Positions 21,876 through 36,488 are shown, numbered from the stretch's first letter. The stretch: 64,000 bases of DNA from Deinococcus sonorensis KR-87 (GCF_040256395.1 NZ_CP158299.1:774001-838000); one strand, 5' to 3'. The notes: generated by a model not told the origin, from the sequence alone. Program-made: numbers and translations.

Positions 21876-22111
21876 AAAGTTGCTGAAGCTTGAGAACCTG
21901 TTTAGGCTGCTCACATATTTCTCAACCATAACAACGCCCTCCAGCACGCATTTTTTCCGATTTTAGCGGTCTTTTCCGGCTCATCTATGGAGCTTGAAAG
22001 GCGGCTGAATGCCCCCCTGGAGGGTGTTTTCATGGACACATCTTTCCGAATGTGTGTTACTATCCGTTCGAGCCAAAAAACTGCTCAAATTCATCTCCTG
22101 GAGGAACTTAC
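21876..22111. other. Upstream region of the HU gene
   Basis: A 236-base gap, noticeably AT-rich. It ends with the HU ribosome site. A candidate -10, TACTAT near 22060, lies 19 nt after TGGACA; the spacing is not ideal. Short inverted segments (CCCCCTGGAGGG near 22015) are present. No ORF was recognised. Confidence 0.4.
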
Positions 22112-22483
22112 ATGGCCAAGAGCACCAAACCCGCCGCCGCCAAGCCCGCCGCCAAGGCTGCCAAGCCGGCCGCCAAGGCTGCCCGCCCCGCCGCCGCTGA
22201 CAAGGGCGAGAAGATCGCCAAGACCCAGATCATCGATCTGGTGGCGGACAAGACCAGCCTGAACAAGAAGCAGGCCGGTGAGGCCGTGGCCTCGATGCTG
22301 GACGTCGTGGTGGAAGCGCTGCGCGGCGGCAAAAGCGTGGGCCTTCCGGGCCTCGGCACCTTCAGCGTCGCCAAGACCGCAGCCCGTCAGGGCGTGCGTC
22401 CCGGCACCAGCGAGAAGATCACCATTCCCGCTGGCAAGAAGGTGCGCTTTAAGGTCGCCAGCACCCTCAAGTCCGGCCTCTAA
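22112..22483 (+). CDS. hup: DNA-binding protein HU with N-terminal extension
   Basis: Nucleoid-associated protein that bends and compacts DNA. The 123-residue protein has a ~38-residue N-terminal tail of repeated Ala-Lys-Pro units ([17 protein letters not shown]), characteristic of Deinococcus HU and resembling histone tails. The HU fold follows: [56 protein letters not shown]. The conserved proline at the arm tip region is kept. A strong ribosome site (GGAGGAAC) precedes the ATG, suggesting high expression. Confidence 0.97.
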   Translation: MAKSTKPAAAKPAAKAAKPAAKAARPAAADKGEKIAKTQIIDLVADKTSLNKKQAGEAVASMLDVVVEALRGGKSVGLPGLGTFSVAKTAARQGVRPGTSEKITIPAGKKVRFKVASTLKSGL

Positions 22484-22500
22484 GCCAGCCGTACTCCAGG

Positions 22501-22532
22501 ATGGGCCGCCTCCTTCACCGGGGGCGGCCCAT
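22501..22532 (+). terminator. Hairpin after HU gene
   Basis: Perfect 10-bp stem ATGGGCCGCC/GGCGGCCCAT with a 12-nt loop, 17 bases after the HU stop. There is no clear U tract, so termination is likely but not certain. Confidence 0.55.
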
Positions 22533-22650
22533 TCGCTGCACCGGGGCATTTGCCAAACGTTTATCTTCAGCTGGAAAAGCCGCGCTTTGTTGCCGCACCC
22601 ACAAGTTCATGATGGCCCGCTCAGTACGTTAGGCACAACGGAGGAGATTC

Positions 22651-23559
22651 ATGAACCGGACCTTTGTGCTTCTGCTGGCCGCCCTGGTCAGTGCCAGTTC
22701 CGCGAGTGCGAAACCGATTGTGGTGGGCGGGAAACTGGACCCTGAGGCGCAGCTGCTCAGTCAGCTGATCATCCTCTCCCTGAAAAACGCCGGCCTGGAC
22801 GTCACCGACAAGGCCAGCCTCGGCGACACCGGCGTGAACCGCAAGGCCATCCTGGCCGGTGAAATCGACACCTACGCCGAGTACACCGGCAACGCCGTCT
22901 ACCTCTTCCCCACCGCCAAGATTCCCGCCACCGACGCCGGCAACCCCACGCGCATCTACGCGCTCGCCCGGCAGCTGGACAGCAAGCAGGGCATCACCTG
23001 GCTGAAGCCCGCCAACGCCAACAACACCTGGGTGGTGGCGCTGCCGGAAGCGTTTGCCAGCAAGAACAAGCTCAAGAGCCTGGCGGACCTGGCCTCCTAC
23101 CTGAAGGGCGGCGGCACCTTCAAGATCGCCGGCAGCCCGGAGTTCTTCAACCGCCCCGACACCATGCCCGCCTTCGAGAAGGCCTACGGCTTCTCGCTGA
23201 AGGCCGATCAGAAGCTGGTGCTGGCCGGCGCCACCCCCCCGCAGACGCAGCAGGCCGCCGCCGCCGGCACCAACGGCGTGAACGCGGCCATGGCCTACGG
23301 CACCGATGGCACCCTGGCGGCGCTGAAGCTGGTGGCCCTGACCGATCCCAAGGGCGCGCAGCCGGTCTACCAGCCGGCCCCGATCATCCGGACCGAGACG
23401 CTGAAGGCCAACCCGCAGATTGAGGGCATCCTGAACAAAGTGTTTGCCACCCTCAACCAGCAGACGCTGCAGACGCTCAACGGCCAGATCGCCGTGGAGG
23501 GCCGCAGCGCCGCCGATGTCGCCCAGGCCTACCTCAAAAGCAAGAACCTGATCAAGTAA
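22651..23559 (+). CDS. Quaternary-amine ABC transporter substrate-binding protein (OsmF/OpuBC-like)
   Basis: Periplasm-side binding protein for a glycine-betaine/choline-type importer, 302 residues. Residues 1-20 are a signal peptide (FVLLLAALVSASSASA). The OpuAC fold is indicated by PIVVGGKLDPEAQLLSQ, AILAGEIDTYAEYTGNAV, NNTWVVALPEAFA, FKIAGSPEFFNR and the C-terminal repeat-containing NQQTLQTLNGQIAVEGRSAADVA split across two helices. GGAGGAG lies 6 nt before the ATG. It is the first gene of a four-gene importer operon. The real substrate may not be betaine; OsmF-type systems vary. Confidence 0.9.
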   Translation: MNRTFVLLLAALVSASSASAKPIVVGGKLDPEAQLLSQLIILSLKNAGLDVTDKASLGDTGVNRKAILAGEIDTYAEYTGNAVYLFPTAKIPATDAGNPTRIYALARQLDSKQGITWLKPANANNTWVVALPEAFASKNKLKSLADLASYLKGGGTFKIAGSPEFFNRPDTMPAFEKAYGFSLKADQKLVLAGATPPQTQQAAAAGTNGVNAAMAYGTDGTLAALKLVALTDPKGAQPVYQPAPIIRTETLKANPQIEGILNKVFATLNQQTLQTLNGQIAVEGRSAADVAQAYLKSKNLIK

Positions 23560-23570
23560 GAGCGTGACGG

Positions 23571-23613
23571 CGCAGGCCGCTTCCGGTCGGTCCAGACCCG
23601 GAAGCGGCCTGCG
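23571..23613 (+). promoter_or_regulatory. Perfect 16-bp hairpin between binding-protein and permease genes
   Basis: CGCAGGCCGCTTCCGG and CCGGAAGCGGCCTGCG pair without mismatch around an 11-nt loop, 11 bases after the binding-protein stop. No U tract follows. The position suits a 3'-end stabiliser or partial terminator that lets the binding protein be made in excess over the membrane components. Confidence 0.75.
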
Positions 23614-23632
23614 CCGCGTTCAGGAGGTGGTG

Positions 23633-24784
23633 GTGAACGGTCCTGTCTCTGCTCCGGCCCGGCTGTCCGGCGACCTGCTGACCCTCTTCGGGCTGGCGGC
23701 GGCGCCGATGCTGGCCGCCCTGCTGCTGCCGTGGGTGCTGCTGCGGCCCAACCGCATCGCGCCGGGCGTGCCGCAGGGGCTCCCGCCGGCCCTGCTCGCT
23801 GCGGCGCTGCTGCTGGTGCTGCTGCTGGTGGTCAGCGCTCGCCTGATGCCCCGGCTGCTGTGGCTGGCCTCGGCCCTGACGCTGGGCTTCGGCTTCTGGG
23901 CGCTGGGGGCCAGGACGGCCGCGGCGCTGAGTGGGCAGGCGACCTTTGCGCGCGCCAGCGCCAGCAGTGGCCTGTGGCTGTGGCTGCTGGGGGCAGGCAT
24001 CGGCGCGTACGGCGTCTGGCAGGCGGCCCGCACCCCCGCCGAGCGCCTGCTGAGTCAGCTGTGGCTGCTGCCGCTGCTGTATTGGATCTTCAGCGGCCAT
24101 TTCAGCAGCTGGTCGGTGGTGGCTGAGGGGCGGGTGGAGCAGAGCCGCTTCATCCAGGAGCTGATTCAGCACGTCCGGCTGGTCGGGGTGGCGCTGCTGC
24201 TGGCGCTGGTGATCGGCGGCCCGCTGGCGGTGTGGGCCAGCGCCCGGCCGCGGGTGGCCGGCACAGTGCTGGGGCTGGCCAACGCGGTGCAGACCATCCC
24301 CAGTCTGGCGCTGCTGGGCCTGCTGATCGCGCCGCTCTCCGCCCTGTCCACCGCCGTGCCGACCCTGCGTGAGCTGGGGGTGCGCGGCATCGGGGTGGCG
24401 CCGGCCCTGACCGCCATGACGCTGTACGCCCTGCTGCCGGTGCTGCGCAACGGGGTGGTGGGCCTGACCGGCGTCTCGACCGGGGCCATCGACGCGGCGC
24501 GCGGCATGGGCATGACCGGCAGCCAGCGCTTCTGGCGGGTGCAGTTTCCGCTGAGCCTGCCGGTGTGGCTGAGCGGCGTGCGGCAGGCGGCGGTGCTGCT
24601 GGTGGGGGTGGCCAGCATCGCCGCGCTGATCGGGGCGGGCGGCCTGGGCGTGTACATCTTCCGGGGCCTGCAGGCGGGCGCCGCCGACCTGATCCTGCTG
24701 GGCGCGCTGCCGGCCTGCCTGCTGGCCATCGTGCTGAGCGCCCTGCTGCGCGGCGCCGAGGTGCTGCTGGGGGGCCGCCACTGA
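23633..24784 (+). CDS. ABC transporter permease (OpuBB/YehY-like)
   Basis: Membrane-spanning component of the quaternary-amine importer, 383 residues. The N-terminal ~170 residues contain about five hydrophobic helices not found in minimal permeases. The binding-protein-dependent permease core follows, with the EAA-type loop GAIDAARGMGMTGSQRFWRV and FPLSLPVWLSGVRQAAV. The GTG at 23633 is chosen because AGGAGG lies 5 nt upstream; an upstream GTG at 23564 would place the strong hairpin inside the coding region. Confidence 0.87.
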   Translation: MNGPVSAPARLSGDLLTLFGLAAAPMLAALLLPWVLLRPNRIAPGVPQGLPPALLAAALLLVLLLVVSARLMPRLLWLASALTLGFGFWALGARTAAALSGQATFARASASSGLWLWLLGAGIGAYGVWQAARTPAERLLSQLWLLPLLYWIFSGHFSSWSVVAEGRVEQSRFIQELIQHVRLVGVALLLALVIGGPLAVWASARPRVAGTVLGLANAVQTIPSLALLGLLIAPLSALSTAVPTLRELGVRGIGVAPALTAMTLYALLPVLRNGVVGLTGVSTGAIDAARGMGMTGSQRFWRVQFPLSLPVWLSGVRQAAVLLVGVASIAALIGAGGLGVYIFRGLQAGAADLILLGALPACLLAIVLSALLRGAEVLLGGRH

Positions 24785-24824
24785 TGCTTTCCGTCCGCCG
24801 TCTCCCCCTTTCCCGGAGCTGCCC

Positions 24825-25762
<938 letters not shown>

Positions 25763-25766
<4 letters not shown>

Positions 25767-26521
25767 GCCTGACGGCCGCACCGGCGCGGCCAGTCCGGCG
25801 GCCCGGGCGCTTCCTGACGGCGGTGCTGTGGCCGCTGCTGCTGCTGCTGTGCCTGTTCACCCCGCTGCTCACCACCGTGCTGCGGCCGCTGGCGGCGGGC
25901 GGCGACCTCAGCACCTCCCGGCCGCTGTGGCAGCTGACCGCCACGCACCTGGGCCTGGTGCTGGTGGCCGAGGCCGCCGTACTGCTGATCGGCGTGCCGC
26001 TGAGCGTGTACGTCACCCGGCCCGGCCGCCGAGCCCAGATGGGGCTGGCCGAGGCCATCACCGGACTGGGCCAGACGGTGCCCACCATCGCCATCCTGGC
26101 GCTGGCGGTGCCGGTGCTGGGCTTCGGGGCGGCCCCCACCCTGGTGGGCCTGATCCTCTACGGCCTGGTGCCGGTGGTGAGCAACGCCGTGGCGGGCCTG
26201 CTGGGCGTGGACGCCGCAGCGCTGGACGCGGCGCGCGGCATGGGCATGAGCGCCGGCCAGCGGCTGCGCCGGGTGGAGCTGCCGCTCAGTCTGCCGGTGC
26301 TGCTGGCCGGGGTTCGCACCAGCACCGTCTACAACGTCGGCACCGCCACCATCGGCGCGGCGCTGGGCGCGGGCGGGCTGGGCGACCCGATCATCAACGG
26401 TCTGTCGCAGCAGAACACCGGGCTGGTGCTGCTGGGCGCGGCGCTGGCTGGTCTGCTGGCGCTGAGTCTGGACGCTCTGCTGGGGCTGATCGTGTCGGCT
26501 GCACCGCGCCCCCGCGCTTGA
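25763..26521 (+). CDS. Second ABC transporter permease (OpuBB/YehW-like)
   Basis: A 252-residue permease completing the importer. A TTG start at 25763 overlaps the ATPase stop (TTGA); the frame is open further upstream but only inside the ATPase gene. About six hydrophobic helices are visible, with the EAA-type loop ALDAARGMGMSAGQRLRRV, nearly identical to that of the first permease, so the two probably arose by duplication and form a heterodimer. Confidence 0.87.
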
Positions 26522-26592
26522 CCCTGACAACTGCCTCCAGTTCTTCTAACGTAACCTATACACATGTGATATCATCCTGATAGGAGGATGTC

Positions 26593-27498
<906 letters not shown>

Positions 27499-27499
27499 G

Positions 27500-27700
27500 G
27501 TGGCCGAGAAACGCAAAAACTTCGCGCTGCGCGTGACTCCCGAACTGTACGAGGCGCTAGAGCGCTGGGCGGCCGACGAACTACGCAGCGTGAACGCCCA
27601 GATCGAGTACCTGTTGACTGAGGCAGCACGACGGAACGGGCGGCTGAAAAGTCGGGGGGTGGACCCGCCTGCGCCCCCATCAAGCGCTGAAGATACGTAA
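27500..27700 (+). CDS. Small Arc-like ribbon-helix-helix protein
   Basis: A 66-residue protein starting with GTG one base after the SPFH gene. [20 protein letters not shown] then [18 protein letters not shown] is the Arc/MetJ ribbon-helix-helix pattern, with a basic C-terminal tail. It may bind DNA and autoregulate the pair, or simply be a structural partner of the SPFH protein. No toxin gene follows, so an antitoxin role is not supported. Confidence 0.75.
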   Translation: MAEKRKNFALRVTPELYEALERWAADELRSVNAQIEYLLTEAARRNGRLKSRGVDPPAPPSSAEDT

Positions 27701-27757
27701 ATGAAGCCTTAAGTCCAGCTGCATCGTTTCAGCTGTGCAAGCGCTTACACTCACTTC

Positions 27758-27895
27758 ATGTCACGTCGGCGGACGTCGTACCCGTTCCAGCCCCAGCGGG
27801 CCAGAACCGCCCTCCTGTTGCGCCGCTCCAGTGTCTGCACCGATTCACATATCTTGAGCAGTCTCCCGGCAACGCGCCGCCCCGCTCCGCAGTAA
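27758..27895 (+). CDS. Possible leaderless short ORF in carD leader
   Basis: A 45-residue basic, Ser/Arg-rich frame opening with MSRRRTSYPFQPQR and closing with TAA, preceded at the right distance by a leaderless-type TACACT. No family resemblance is seen. It is four bases upstream of a 10-11 bp hairpin. It could be a regulatory leader peptide or chance; comparative data would decide. Confidence 0.3.
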   Translation: MSRRRTSYPFQPQRARTALLLRRSSVCTDSHILSSLPATRRPAPQ

Positions 27896-27898
27896 TTC

Positions 27899-27922
27899 CA
27901 GCCCAGCCTCCAGGCTGGGCTG
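27899..27922 (+). promoter_or_regulatory. Hairpin in carD leader
   Basis: CAGCCCAGCC-TCCA-GGCTGGGCTG, a perfect 10-bp stem with a tetraloop, about 80 bases before the carD start. It has no U tract. Confidence 0.5.
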
Positions 27923-28002
27923 TCGCCTTGTGGAGTCAGGCTGCGCCTCTCCTGCTGCTGTGGCCTGTCTGGCCCAGCACCGTCATCAGCGAGGTGGAAT
28001 CC

Positions 28003-28503
28003 GTGAAGAACAGTGCGTTCAATATTGGTGACCGGGTGGTGGTGCCTCCTTACGGCATCGGCGTGATCGGAGAGACGTGTGTGCGGCCGGTGGGCGGCGA
28101 GCAGCTGCAGTACTACAGCATCGAGTTCCCCCATACCTCCTCGCGGGCCTTCGTGCCGGTGGACGCCCCCGCCAGCAGCGGCATGCGCGCCGCCCTGACC
28201 GAGGACGAGATGCCCACCCTGCTGCACCACCTGCAGGAGGGTGAAGTGGTGCTGCCGCGCCAATGGGCGGCCCGGCACCGCCGCGTCACCGAGATCCTGG
28301 TGTCGGGCGACCCCTACGAGCTGGCCACCCTGACCTGTGAGCTGCGGCGCTGGAACATCCGCCGCGGGCTGCCGGACCTGGACCGTCAGGCGTTCCGCCG
28401 CGCCATCAAGCTGCTGGAGCAGGAGGTGCGTGGCCTGGACGACGTGAGCGCCGTTCACGTCCGTGACCTGCTGGACCACGCCTGGAACGAAACCCCCCAG
28501 TAA
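28003..28503 (+). CDS. carD: CarD/CdnL-family RNA polymerase-binding regulator
   Basis: A 166-residue transcription factor that binds the RNA polymerase beta subunit and stabilises open complexes. The N-terminal Tudor-like domain is visible in FNIGDRVVVPPYGIGVIGE and YYSIEFPHTSSRAFVPVD; the C-terminal helical DNA-binding domain includes RRGLPDLDRQAFRRAIKLLE. The GTG at 28003 is chosen because AGGTGG lies 5 nt upstream and the length then matches the family. It is followed by a strong terminator and appears monocistronic. Confidence 0.9.
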   Translation: MKNSAFNIGDRVVVPPYGIGVIGETCVRPVGGEQLQYYSIEFPHTSSRAFVPVDAPASSGMRAALTEDEMPTLLHHLQEGEVVLPRQWAARHRRVTEILVSGDPYELATLTCELRRWNIRRGLPDLDRQAFRRAIKLLEQEVRGLDDVSAVHVRDLLDHAWNETPQ

Positions 28504-28514
28504 CCGGACGTGCG

Positions 28515-28553
28515 CGGCGGCAGCTTCCCGAGAAAGGAAGCTGCCGCCGTTTT
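28515..28553 (+). terminator. Intrinsic terminator after carD
   Basis: Perfect 14-bp stem CGGCGGCAGCTTCC/GGAAGCTGCCGCCG with a 7-nt loop followed by TTTT, 11 bases after the carD stop. It also separates carD from the convergent thioesterase gene. Confidence 0.9.
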
Positions 28554-28576
28554 CCGCCAGGGCGGCCCGCCTCCGG

Positions 28577-28978
28577 TCAGCCCTCGCCGCGCAGCAGGGC
28601 CAGCACGTCGTCCGGCATCCGGGCGGGGCGGTACTGCCGGTCGGTGGCGATGTGATGCGTCTCGCCGGTGGCCAGCAGTTCCTCGCCGCGCCGCAGCTCA
28701 TAGCTGAAGTTCACGGTGCGGGACCGGACCTCGGCGGTGCGGGTGTGCAGCGTGACCTCCTCGTCGTAGCGCACCGCCCGGTGGTAGCGCACGTTCAGCC
28801 CGGAGAGCATCAGGTAGTAGCCGCGCCGTTCCACCTCGCTGTACGGCAGCCCCAGCGCGCGCATCAGGTCGCTGCGGCCCAGCTCGAACCAGATCGGGTA
28901 GGTGGCGTGATGCACCACGCCCATCGCGTCGGTTTCGGCGTAGCGCGCCCGGATCACGGTCTGGGTTTCTGCGTTCAC
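28577..28978 (-). CDS. Hotdog-fold acyl-CoA thioesterase (YbgC/FadM-like)
   Basis: A 133-residue 4HBT-family thioesterase. The catalytic Asp is in [20 protein letters not shown] and the hotdog helix in [17 protein letters not shown] start at 28978 overlaps the rbfA stop (GTGA); the upstream open frame lies inside rbfA. Its acyl-CoA substrate is unknown; coupling to rbfA is probably organisational rather than functional. Confidence 0.88.
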   Translation of the reverse strand: MNAETQTVIRARYAETDAMGVVHHATYPIWFELGRSDLMRALGLPYSEVERRGYYLMLSGLNVRYHRAVRYDEEVTLHTRTAEVRSRTVNFSYELRRGEELLATGETHHIATDRQYRPARMPDDVLALLRGEG

Positions 28979-29280
28979 GCGTCCGACTCCGGGGCCAGAA
29001 ACGGCATCGCCTGGGTCCCGAAGAACTCCAGCTGCGGCGTGCGACGCAGCTTCAGCTGGCTGGCGGCCTCGCGCTGCAGCCGGCCACGGGCATGGTTGAG
29101 CGCCTCGACCAGCGCGTCCACGTCCCCAATGCTCGAGACATACACCCGCGCCAGCCCATAGTCCGACGTGACGGTCACCCGCTCGATGGTCACGATCAGC
29201 GGCACGCGCGGGTCGCGCAGGTCGTGGATGGCCCCGGACAGCAGCCGGGACAGGGCGGCCTCCACCTGACGGGGTTTCAT
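28975..29280 (-). CDS. rbfA: Ribosome-binding factor A
   Basis: A 101-residue KH-fold assembly factor for the 30S subunit, needed for 16S rRNA 5' maturation. Recognisable segments are [38 protein letters not shown] and [13 protein letters not shown]. The ATG at 29280 gives the family N-terminus [10 protein letters not shown]; the frame continues upstream to 29340 without support. It lacks the usual nusA-infB neighbours here. Confidence 0.9.
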   Translation of the reverse strand: MKPRQVEAALSRLLSGAIHDLRDPRVPLIVTIERVTVTSDYGLARVYVSSIGDVDALVEALNHARGRLQREAASQLKLRRTPQLEFFGTQAMPFLAPESDA

Positions 29281-29371
29281 GGCGCCACCGGACAGCGGCG
29301 GCCAGCGGCACAGAGGACAGTCATCTGGCCATGTTCGCACATGTGGCCCCGCTGCGGCGCGGGCAGGCCGT

Positions 29372-30709
<1,338 letters not shown>

Positions 30710-30749
30710 GTCCGTATGGTATCAGGCAAGCCGGGCCGTGCCGGAGCAC

Positions 30750-30777
30750 AAAAAAGCGCCCCCGACCGGGGGCGCTT
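30750..30777 (-). terminator. Intrinsic terminator after rplT
   Basis: Stem AAGCGCCCCC/GGGGGCGCTT with a GACC-type 4-nt loop and, on the minus strand, a run of Ts. It lies 14 bases past the L20 stop. Confidence 0.9.
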
Positions 30778-30791
30778 CGGGGCAGCCGGAT

Positions 30792-31151
<360 letters not shown>

Positions 31152-31154
31152 AGA

Positions 31155-31355
<201 letters not shown>

Positions 31356-31466
31356 GTCTCTCCTGAGCCCGGAAGCGCCCGCACGCTGGCGGGGCCGCCG
31401 TCTGGGAAGCGGGCCGTCTCTCGCTGGAGACCGTTGGCCGCCCGGCTTCCGCTTGGCCAAGAAAGT

Positions 31467-31495
31467 ACTATACAGGCCCGGCGGGGCCGCTTCAA
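31467..31495 (-). promoter_or_regulatory. rpmI-rplT promoter and leader
   Basis: TTGAAG (-35, 31490-31495) and TATAGT (-10, 31467-31472) with a 17-nt spacer on the minus strand, in the short gap after adk. This leaves a leader of about 100 nt before rpmI containing short inverted repeats (GGCC-GTCTC around 31413-31445), a possible site for L20 autoregulation. Confidence 0.55.
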
Positions 31496-31504
31496 GTCGC
31501 GGCT

Positions 31505-32080
31505 TCAGTTCACCGCGTCACGGATGCGGCCGTACACCTCGTCCATGCTGCCCACCCCGTTGATGGTATGCACCTGCCCGCGCGCGGCGTAGTAATCAAT
31601 CAGCGGCTGGGTCTGGTCCCGGTACACCGTCTGCCGGTTGCGGGCCACCTCCTCGGTGTCGTCGCTGCGCCCGCTGGTCTTGCCGCGCTCCACGATCCGG
31701 GCGATCAGCACGTCGTCCGGCACCTCCAGCAGCGGCACGGCACTCACCGGCGCGCCGAGTTCCTCCAGCAGCACGTCCAGCTCCTGCGCCTGGGCGGTGG
31801 TGCGGGGGAAACCGTCGAAGATCACCCGGACCGGGTCCAGGCTGGCCAGCCGGTCGCGGATCAGCGCGATCAGGATGTCATCCGGCACCAGGTGGCCGGC
31901 GTCCAGCAGCGGCTTGACCTGCTGCCCCAGCTCGGTGTTGCGGGTCACATGGTCTCGCAAAATGTCTCCGGTGCTGATCTTGAGCAGCTGCTGCTCAGCC
32001 GCCAGACGTTCGGCCTGCGTTCCCTTGCCGGCGCCGGGGGGCCCCAGAAAGATCACCACTTTGTTGGACTGGTTGGGCAT
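31505..32080 (-). CDS. adk: Adenylate kinase
   Basis: Interconverts ATP, ADP and AMP; 191 residues, the short bacterial type without the zinc-binding LID. Walker A is [17 protein letters not shown], the AMP site is [11 protein letters not shown], and [14 protein letters not shown] is conserved. The ATG at 32080 gives [13 protein letters not shown]; the upstream open frame lies in the gap to secY. It is the last gene of the S10-spc run in this window. Confidence 0.98.
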   Translation of the reverse strand: MPNQSNKVVIFLGPPGAGKGTQAERLAAEQQLLKISTGDILRDHVTRNTELGQQVKPLLDAGHLVPDDILIALIRDRLASLDPVRVIFDGFPRTTAQAQELDVLLEELGAPVSAVPLLEVPDDVLIARIVERGKTSGRSDDTEEVARNRQTVYRDQTQPLIDYYAARGQVHTINGVGSMDEVYGRIRDAVN

Positions 32081-32200
32081 CAGGTGTTCCTTTCCGTACA
32101 GCCGGACGCAGGGCGAACTGGTCCTGAGACTGCGATGAACCCAAAGTAGCAGAAAGCGGGCCGGGGGATGCCCCCGGCCCACTCCTGCACGTCGCTGAGC

Positions 32201-33962
<1,762 letters not shown>

Positions 33963-33966
<4 letters not shown>

Positions 33967-34126
33967 TTGCTCACCTCCAGCAGGTGGATGACCTTGCGGA
34001 TCATGCCCTGGATGGCGGGGGTCTCCGGCAGCTCACGGCTTTGGCCGATTCTGCTGAGTCCCAGCGCCTTGACGGTCTCGACCTGGTCCTGCGGACGGCC
34101 GATGGTGCTGCGCTTCAGCGTGACCT

Positions 34127-34130
<4 letters not shown>
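33963..34130 (-). CDS. rpmD: 50S ribosomal protein L30
   Basis: A 55-residue protein read as [20 protein letters not shown] at the N-terminus, then [20 protein letters not shown] and [12 protein letters not shown]. Its ATG overlaps the rpsE stop (ATGA) and its stop overlaps rplO (GTGA). Length and position between S5 and L15 fit rpmD exactly. Confidence 0.96.
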
Positions 34131-34975
<845 letters not shown>

Positions 34976-34979
<4 letters not shown>

Positions 34980-35533
34980 TTCTTACCCTTTCCGCCCGTG
35001 GCGCCGGCCTTACCGGCCTTGAGGGCAATCTTCTCACCCACAAAGCGCACACCCTTGCCGTGGTAGGCATCCGGCACGCGGACCTTGCGGACGTTGGCGG
35101 CCACCTGGCCGACCAGCTGCTTGTCGATGCCCGTCACGTCAATGCGGGTGGGCTCCGGAACCGCGAAGCTCACGCCGGCGGGCGGCGCGATCACAACGGG
35201 GTGGCTGTAGCCGATGGTCAGCTCCAGCGACGTGCCGTTCAGGCGGGCACGGTAACCCACGCCGCGCAGCTCCAGGTTGATGGTGAAGCCGTTGGCCACA
35301 CCGTGAACGGCGTTGGCGACCAGCGTGCGGGTCAGGCCGTGCAGGGCGCGGTGGTCCTGGCGGTCATCCGGACGGGTGACGCTCAGGGTGCCGTCCTGCT
35401 GCTGCACCTCAATGGCGGGATTATGGGGAACGGTCAACTCGCCCTTGGGGCCTTTGACCTTGAACAGGCCCTTCTCGATGGTGGCGGTCACACCACTCGG
35501 AACGGCGATCGGCTGTCTACCAATACGCGACAT
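34976..35533 (-). CDS. rplF: 50S ribosomal protein L6
   Basis: A 185-residue protein near the GTPase-associated centre, with the duplicated L6 fold: [20 protein letters not shown] at the start and [20 protein letters not shown] plus [11 protein letters not shown] toward the C-terminus. It follows rpsH by 30 bases. Confidence 0.98.
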
Positions 35534-35563
35534 GGCAGCTCCTTCTGTGTAGGGGTGAACGCG

Positions 35564-35965
35564 TTACCAGAGAACGCAGACGAGTTCGCCGCCGATGCCC
35601 TGCTTGCGGGCATCACGGTCGGCCAGCAGGCCGTGGCTGGTCGAAACGACCGCCAGACCCAGGCCACGCTGGATGCGCGGCAGGTGCTCATGGCTGACGT
35701 AGGCGCGGCGGCCGGGACGGCTGATGCGCTCAATGTGCTTGATGACCTGCTCGCGCTTGGCGCCGTACTTCAGGGTCAGACGCAGCACATCGAACTTCAT
35801 ACCTTCGTCGCGCACTCGCTCGCAGGAGGCCAAGTAGCCTTCCTTGACCAGCAGGTGGCCCAGCTGCTCCTTGAACTTGGAGGCGGGCACGTCCACGATC
35901 TCCTTGTGGCCGCGCGTCGCGTTGCGGATGCGCGTCAGCATATCGGCGATGGGATCACTGAGCAT
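35564..35965 (-). CDS. rpsH: 30S ribosomal protein S8
   Basis: A 133-residue 16S rRNA central-domain protein. MLSDPIADMLTRIRNATRGH begins the family pattern and STSHGLLADRDARKQGIGGE is the RNA-binding C-terminal motif. In E. coli S8 represses the spc operon; here it follows a 170-base spacer with structure-forming potential. Confidence 0.97.
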   Translation of the reverse strand: MLSDPIADMLTRIRNATRGHKEIVDVPASKFKEQLGHLLVKEGYLASCERVRDEGMKFDVLRLTLKYGAKREQVIKHIERISRPGRRAYVSHEHLPRIQRGLGLAVVSTSHGLLADRDARKQGIGGELVCVLW

Positions 35966-36135
35966 TCGGTCTCCTCCGGGGGCACTCTGCCCCGGCTGGA
36001 GGGGAGACAGCCGGCTGGCTGCTCCCCTGGGGTCCCCAACATTGGGGCTTCTGGCTTTGGATCCTCAGTTCCAGGTCCGGACGATCACCGTTCAAGTGAA
36101 GCGGTTCGTATCCAGCTGGACGGACACAGCGGGTG
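35966..36135 (-). other. Unusually long rpsN-rpsH spacer with inverted repeats
   Basis: A 170-base gap inside an operon where neighbours usually overlap or lie within about 30 bases. It contains short self-complementary segments (CCCCAACATTGGGG near 36037, AGCCGGCT near 36008) and the rpsH ribosome site GGAGGAGA. No ORF or promoter with both elements was recognised. Confidence 0.5.
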
Positions 36136-36405
36136 TTACCAGCTGGACTTCTTGACGCCCGGCAGCTCACCGCGGTGCGCCATCTCGCGCAGCACGATGC
36201 GGCTGACCCCGAAGAAGCGGATGTAGCCGCGGGGGCGACCGGTCTGCTCACAACGGTTGTGCAGGCGGGTGGGGCTGGCGTCGCGCGGCAGGGTCGCCAG
36301 ACCGGCGTAGTCACCGGCCGCCTTCATCGCCTCACGGCGCTCGGCGTACTTGGCCACCGTCTGCTCACGCTGCTTCTGCTTGGCAATCTTGCTCTTCTTG
36401 GCCAT
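36136..36405 (-). CDS. rpsN: 30S ribosomal protein S14, long zinc-free (C-) form
   Basis: An 89-residue S14 of the long type, [20 protein letters not shown] at the N-terminus and [19 protein letters not shown] toward the end. The paired CxxC zinc motifs of the short 61-residue C+ form are missing; only one Cys remains. The ATG at 36405 is chosen; the upstream open frame is in the spacer. It is flanked by spacers of 83 and 170 bases, unlike the rest of the operon. Confidence 0.95.
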   Translation of the reverse strand: MAKKSKIAKQKQREQTVAKYAERREAMKAAGDYAGLATLPRDASPTRLHNRCEQTGRPRGYIRFFGVSRIVLREMAHRGELPGVKKSSW

Positions 36406-36421
36406 ACTCGGCTCTCCTTGT

Positions 36422-36465
36422 CCCCACACGCCGAACCCGGCAGAAGCCGGGGGTGAAGTGCGGGG
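36422..36465 (-). promoter_or_regulatory. Hairpin in the rplE-rpsN spacer
   Basis: Inner stem CCCGGC/GCCGGG closed by AGAA (UUCU on the transcript), with outer segments CCCCACAC and GTGCGGGG pairing apart from one mismatch. It occupies about half of the 83-base gap between L5 and S14. No U tract follows. Confidence 0.5.
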
Positions 36466-36488
36466 AAACCTTTACCGCTCGCTGTGTC

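Larger units (their letters stand above)
27701..28002. other. Long leader region of carD
   Basis: A 302-base gap. It contains a TACACT -10-like hexamer (27746-27751) 6 nt before an ATG at 27758 that opens a 45-codon frame ending at 27895, and a hairpin at 27899-27922 right after that stop. The rest, up to the carD ribosome site, shows no recognised element. Confidence 0.45.

Noticed and set aside
27500..27700. Antitoxin of a toxin-antitoxin pair
   Set aside because: The protein has a ribbon-helix-helix fold but no toxin-like gene follows; its neighbour is an SPFH protein.
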